NCBI GenBank assembly: GCA_016713785.1
Contig: JADJOM010000003.1
Coordinates: forward strand, 496,001-560,000
Direction: 5' to 3'
Source of the DNA: Gemmatimonadota bacterium
GTDB lineage: Bacteria; Gemmatimonadota; Gemmatimonadetes; Gemmatimonadales; GWC2-71-9
Length of the DNA: 64,000 nt
Shown here: piece after piece, positions 61,650 through 64,000 of the stretch
How the letters are laid out: the number at the start of each line of letters is the position of its first letter
Position numbering within the stretch: the first letter of the stretch is position 1
The notes under the pieces: model-generated
Seen by the model: only the letters and a program-made list of their open reading frames with translations
What the model was told of the DNA's origin: nothing
Database searches by the model: none
Translations under genes and position numbers: made by a program

Positions 61650-62096
61650 ATGGCACAGAAGGGCTTCACCTGGAGCGGGCTGCTGCTCCGGCTGGTGGCG
61701 GCGCTCGCCCTGGTCTACGCGACGTACAACCCCGAAGGCGTCTCGTACTTCCACTGGGTGTTCAGCCGCACCCCCGGCGAGAGCGGCATCGGCAGCTACC
61801 TGCACGGCTTTACCCCGCTCAAGGGGCTCGCCGGGGTGCTGCTGATCGCCGCCTGGGTGGTGTTCCTGCAGGCGGCCCGGCGGTCGCTCGGCGTGGGGGG
61901 CGCGGTGCTGGTGCTCGCCCTCTTCGCGTGCACCATCTGGGCGATGATCTACTACGGCGCCATCTCCCCGACCAGCAGCCGCGCGATCGCCCACCTGATC
62001 CTGGTGGCGGTGAGCCTGGTGCTCGCCATCGGCATGTCGTGGTCCCATATCAGCCGCAAGATGAGCGGCCAGCTCGACACCGATACCGTCGGCTAG
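61650..62096 (+). CDS. Four-helix membrane protein, possibly DUF6524
   Basis: The 148-residue protein has four predicted membrane helices. The N-terminus (FTWSGLLLRLVAALALVYATYNPEGVSYFHWV) is distinctive and, from memory, resembles the small family annotated DUF6524. I am not certain of the number. No catalytic residues are evident. Its stop overlaps by four bases the stop of the convergent PEBP gene. Confidence 0.65.
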   Translation: MAQKGFTWSGLLLRLVAALALVYATYNPEGVSYFHWVFSRTPGESGIGSYLHGFTPLKGLAGVLLIAAWVVFLQAARRSLGVGGAVLVLALFACTIWAMIYYGAISPTSSRAIAHLILVAVSLVLAIGMSWSHISRKMSGQLDTDTVG

Positions 62097-62578
62097 CGCG
62101 CCCCGCGCTTCTGGTAGGTCCCCATCAGCTCCGCCTGGGCCAGCACGTGCCCGGCCATGGCCTGGTCCACGCGGGCCCGGGCCGGGCGCCCCAGGTCCGG
62201 CAGCACGCAATCCAGCGCATACAACCGGAAGTAGTAGCGGTGCCGGCCGATCGGCGGGCAGGGCCCGCCCCAGCCGGTTCGCCGGAAGTCGGTGACGCCC
62301 TCGAGGGTCCCCGGCGGCAGCGCCGCCGGCGCCACGGCCTCGGGCAGCCCCGCGGTGTCCGCCGGGAGGTTGTACAGCACCCAGTGCACCCAGGTCATGC
62401 GCGGCGCCGCCGGGTCCGGGGCGTCGGGATCGTCCACGATCAGCACCAGGCTGCGGGTCCCGGGGGGCGCCCCGGCCCAGGCCAGCGCGGGCGAACGGTC
62501 CGCGCCCTCGCAGGTATGCGCCGCAGGGATAGCGCCGCCCGCCGGAAACGCCGGGGAGGTGAGCTGCAGGCTGGTCAT
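62093..62578 (-). CDS. YbhB/YbcL family (PEBP, Raf kinase inhibitor-like) protein
   Basis: The 161-residue protein has the PEBP anion-binding pocket: SPALAWAGAPPGTRSLVLIVDDPDAP, WVHWVLYNLPAD, and GWGGPCPPIGRHRYYFRLYAL. In bacteria the family role is unclear; ligand binding is likely. No signal peptide. It is the last gene of a minus-strand unit, and its start overlaps the stop of the lipoprotein gene by four bases. Confidence 0.9.
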   Translation of the reverse strand: MTSLQLTSPAFPAGGAIPAAHTCEGADRSPALAWAGAPPGTRSLVLIVDDPDAPDPAAPRMTWVHWVLYNLPADTAGLPEAVAPAALPPGTLEGVTDFRRTGWGGPCPPIGRHRYYFRLYALDCVLPDLGRPARARVDQAMAGHVLAQAELMGTYQKRGAR

Positions 62579-63099
62579 CGCGTCCCGGGATGGTGGCGCG
62601 CGTGGTCGGGGTCCATCGCCGGCGCCGACTCGCTGCCCGGCGCGCGATGGTCGCTGCGCTGGAACGCCAGGAACTCCCGCACCGCCGCGAGGGCCGCGGC
62701 GTCGGTGGTGGTGATCCGCACCTCGCCGCCTCCCGGCCGTTCCTGCATCGCGTAGCGGATCCGCTCGCGCCGCGCCGCCATGACCTCGGTGCCCGGGACG
62801 GTCAAGGCGTGCACCCGCGCGGGATCGGAGAAATCCCCGGCGGCGAACCGCTCCGCGATGTGCGCCAGGTGCTGCCGGATCATCGCCGCGCCGGCGGTGT
62901 CGCCGGCATCCACCATCACGTAGAGGATCCTCCCCCCATCGGGCAGGTCCTCGAAGACGTGCCGCGAGGTGGCCTGGCTGACCCCCATCACCACCGCGCC
63001 GCGGGCCTGGACCCCGGCGAAGGCGGCGTCCGTCGATGGCGGGGGCTGGTGGCCCGCGCAGGCCGCGAGGAGCAGGAGGATGGGGCAGGGACGGGGCAT
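62575..63099 (-). CDS. Conserved lipoprotein of unknown function
   Basis: The 174-residue product has a short signal with the lipobox LLAAC near residue 14, so it should be lipid-anchored. The body contains FEDLPDGGRILYVMVDAGD, AAMIRQHLAHIAERFAAGDF, and ERIRYAMQERPGGGEVRITT. Similar small proteins are sometimes labelled aspartate carbamoyltransferase in databases, but none of that enzyme's motifs are present. The ATG at 63099 was preferred because it starts the signal peptide. Confidence 0.65.
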   Translation of the reverse strand: MPRPCPILLLLAACAGHQPPPSTDAAFAGVQARGAVVMGVSQATSRHVFEDLPDGGRILYVMVDAGDTAGAAMIRQHLAHIAERFAAGDFSDPARVHALTVPGTEVMAARRERIRYAMQERPGGGEVRITTTDAAALAAVREFLAFQRSDHRAPGSESAPAMDPDHARHHPGTR

Positions 63100-63109
63100 C
63101 AGGTCCTCC

Positions 63110-63703
63110 CTAGGAGGGAACCTCGGGGCGGCGGCCAAACAGGATCCGGCCCGTGGTCCGGAAGCCGAAGACCAGGAGCGCCGCCATGGCCGCGAGGCAC
63201 ACCAGCGGCAGCAGGACGGCGAGCACCGCGGTGGCGGTCGCCCCGATCAGCTCCACCGTCGCGATGACCGGATTGGCCACCCCGCCGGTGAGCGCGGTGG
63301 ACTTGAGCCGGAACAGCACGGACGTGCCCTGGATGAGCCCCGCGGCACCGCCGCCCCCGATGATCGCCACCGCCCACTTGAGCGCCGGCGGCAGGTCCGT
63401 CACCACCGAGGCCGCGGCCACCACGCCCGCGAGCATGGCGGCCGGCGTGGCCACGGTGTCGAGCGCGTGGTCCAGCCAGGGCACGTAGTAGGCGCCCACT
63501 TCGAGCACCGTGGCGCTGGCGAAGGCGATGAGCGCCGGCAGGCTCCCCACCCAGTCGAAGCCCGCCGCCAGGGGCAGCTGCCCGTACCGCGCCGCCAGGC
63601 TCGCGACCAGCAGCGGCACGAAGATGCGGAACCCGCAGGCGGCGGCGAGCCCGAGCCCCGCGGCCAGGCTCACCACCGCCTCGAGCACCGGGGAGACGGC
63701 CAC
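63110..63703 (-). CDS. DUF4126 membrane protein
   Basis: The 197-residue protein has about six membrane segments and the DUF4126 features SLAAGLGLAAACGFRIFVPLLVASLA and LEVGAYYVPWLDHALDTVATPAA. The function is unknown. It follows the partial gene at 63709 by five bases and precedes the lipoprotein by ten, so it belongs to the minus-strand unit 64000-62093. Confidence 0.85.
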   Translation of the reverse strand: MAVSPVLEAVVSLAAGLGLAAACGFRIFVPLLVASLAARYGQLPLAAGFDWVGSLPALIAFASATVLEVGAYYVPWLDHALDTVATPAAMLAGVVAAASVVTDLPPALKWAVAIIGGGGAAGLIQGTSVLFRLKSTALTGGVANPVIATVELIGATATAVLAVLLPLVCLAAMAALLVFGFRTTGRILFGRRPEVPS

Positions 63704-63708
63704 CGGGC

Positions 63709-64000
63709 TCAGGCCGATCCCCGCCCGCGCAGGTGCCCGATCTTCTCGTTCAGCTGCTGCAGGATGACCTGGATCTCGACGTGCTCGGGATGCAGCCCCT
63801 TGGGGCCCTCGGCCTCGAGGTCGCCCGCGATCTGCCGCAGGATGTCGATGCCCCGCCGCAGCCGGAACCGCGCGATGAAGCCCGGATAGTTGCTGGACCG
63901 CGAGGCCGACAGCACCGCCCAGACGCTGGTGCGGACGTTGTCGACCGCCGCCTTGAGGTCCTCGAGGCCCTCCGGCGTCCCGACGCTGCGGGCCAGCTGC
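63709..64000 (-). CDS. Helical protein of unknown function, C-terminal part (cut by window edge)
   Basis: The frame is open from the window edge to a TGA at 63709, about 96 residues visible. It is helical and charged: EDLKAAVDNVRTSVWAVLSA, RFRLRRGIDILRQIAGDLEAE, and a final coiled segment HVEIQVILQQLNEKIGHLRG. A GTG at 63915 is inside the visible frame but the sequence before it continues in the same style, so the start is outside. I cannot name it. Confidence 0.6.
   Translation of the reverse strand, partial: QLARSVGTPEGLEDLKAAVDNVRTSVWAVLSASRSSNYPGFIARFRLRRGIDILRQIAGDLEAEGPKGLHPEHVEIQVILQQLNEKIGHLRGRGSA

Noticed and set aside
62575..63099. Aspartate carbamoyltransferase
   Set aside because: Similar proteins carry this label, but carbamoyl-phosphate motifs are absent and a lipobox is present.

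Overview
The window is about 70% G+C and tightly packed. It holds 64 protein genes that I can support, two of them cut by the window edges, and one tmRNA gene. I saw no tRNA, rRNA, CRISPR array, insertion sequence or prophage. Gene content points to a free-living Gram-negative bacterium with a lipid A-type outer membrane. That content includes RseP, an outer-membrane type haem protein, a TonB-plug-like von Willebrand protein, type IV pilin and pseudopilin genes, a GldA/GldFG exporter, and eukaryote/archaeal-type ProRS. My best guess is Gemmatimonadota. This is inference from family resemblance and base composition, not from a search.

Layout. (1) 1-4.6 kb: a pilus block on the minus strand (PilB N-terminus, a prepilin, a pilin-like membrane protein) is interleaved with aromatic and nucleotide genes on the plus strand (tyrA, aroA, cmk). 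(2) 4.6-8 kb: an 18.6-copy heptamer tandem repeat, then rpsA, a GspG-like pseudopilin and a membrane protein. (3) 8-15.6 kb: propionyl/acetyl-CoA carboxylase genes (pccB; pccA; a biotin carrier) with a haem-barrel protein, a secreted TPR-like protein and an RNA m5U methyltransferase between them. (4) 15.6-24 kb: the conserved translation and envelope run rplM-rpsI-rpsB-tsf-pyrH-frr-uppS-cdsA-dxr-rseP. (5) 24-34.7 kb: GldA/GldFG/DUF4340 exporter, a Ser/Thr kinase, rpsO-pnp-M16 protease, ald, dut. (6) 34.7-41 kb: rod-shape operon mreBCD-mrdA-rodA, then accD. (7) 41-49 kb: Cys-cluster protein, folC, hisS, proS, lysA, guaA. (8) 49-54 kb: ptsN (minus), a small membrane protein, and a coupled operon dus-larB-corA-diguanylate cyclase. 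(9) 54-64 kb: a VWA/TonB-plug protein, ssrA, a glycosyltransferase, DUF2911, purK-purE, DUF486, aquaporin, a four-helix membrane protein, and a minus-strand operon of a partial gene, DUF4126, a lipoprotein and a PEBP protein.

Genes in operons very often overlap by ATGA, GTGA or TGATG, so translational coupling looks general. Several genes carry a -10 box of the form TANCTT (variants TAGATT, TAAGCT) only 7-9 bases before the start codon, so their mRNAs should be leaderless or nearly so.

The strongest unexplained signals are: the G-quadruplex-capable heptamer array placed just upstream of the rpsA promoter; the TANCTT/leaderless promoter class; three TCATGA-centred sites in the promoter region of the haem-barrel gene; a TonB-plug domain fused to a VWA protein without a barrel; non-standard start codons (CTG for the RNA methyltransferase, ATC for DUF486); and a tmRNA whose tag does not seem to begin with the usual Ala codon. 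I did not find a clear new multi-gene defence or mobile system.
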